Positions 63,968 through 64,000 of a stretch of DNA of 64,000 nucleotides are shown piece by piece (positions within the stretch are counted from its first letter, which is position 1; each line of letters starts with the position of its first letter). The notes under the pieces are model-generated. The model was given only the letters and a program-made list of their open reading frames with translations, ran no database searches and had not been told where the DNA came from. The position numbers and the translations under genes were made by a program. The stretch lies in the NCBI GenBank assembly GCA_029269725.1, contig JARJHS010000003.1, positions 464,292 to 528,291 on the forward strand, in the 5' to 3' direction. Source of the DNA: Pollutibacter soli. Lineage in GTDB: Bacteria; Bacteroidota; Bacteroidia; Chitinophagales; Chitinophagaceae.

Positions 63968-64000
63968 ATTTTATTGGTCGCTTGAGCATTGAAAAGCCGG

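Overview
The window is typical of a Bacteroidota genome, most likely family Chitinophagaceae or a close relative. The evidence is a SusC/SusD pair, many Bacteroidota-type lipoproteins, a eukaryotic-type citrate synthase, a Tgt with most of its zinc ligands missing, stand-alone LytTR and NarL-type regulators, AT-rich leaders without Shine-Dalgarno sequences, and moderate GC. The genus assignment is inference.

Layout. 1-5743 (minus): sugar-handling genes (TIM-barrel isomerase/epimerase, cut by the window edge; cupin; DUF4432 epimerase-like protein; large lipoprotein sugar dehydrogenase with cytochrome c). 6046-7700: small lipoprotein, LytTR regulator, PepSY-like exported protein. 8119-22651 (minus): a ten-gene polysaccharide utilization operon, susC-susD-GH10-glucarate-dehydratase-like-SDR-GH2-MFS-LamG-SMP30-RraA. 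It joins outer-membrane glycan import and hydrolysis to what looks like an oxidative, non-phosphorylative sugar pathway (dehydrogenase, lactonase, dehydratase, aldolase). 22862-27273: an IclR-type regulator, an exported polysaccharide-pyruvyl-transferase-like protein and a GH5-like enzyme. A shared AT-rich palindrome lies before susC (two copies), before iclR and between the last two genes. 27380-27452: tRNA-Ala. 27873-33919: L-rhamnose cluster (rhaT, bifunctional aldolase/dehydrogenase, isomerase, kinase). 34105-42694: housekeeping and miscellaneous genes (DMT protein, YdeI-like, PQQ-type sugar dehydrogenase lipoprotein, citrate synthase, LptF/G permease, tandem polysaccharide-lyase-like protein). 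42988-49015: lipoprotein, membrane protein, two histidine kinases and a response regulator. 49014-54711: an accessory patch with a clostripain-like (C11) cysteine protease, small unknown genes, an MT-A70 adenine methyltransferase pseudogene and a secreted-protein gene split by an in-frame stop. 54823-54895: tRNA-Lys. 55103-63967: esterase, tgt, glycosyltransferase, rsmG, a response regulator, M1 peptidase, rsmI, purS, pssA.

Two things stand out. First, many intergenic gaps carry tandem arrays of different 7-bp units. The ACGTTNA type lies on gene 3' ends and supplies the stop codon of several genes. Second, the C11 protease gene and a 1001-residue sensor kinase are divergent and share one CATG as both start codons. 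The accessory patch next to them is decaying. Most calls rest on family motifs read by eye; no database search was possible.
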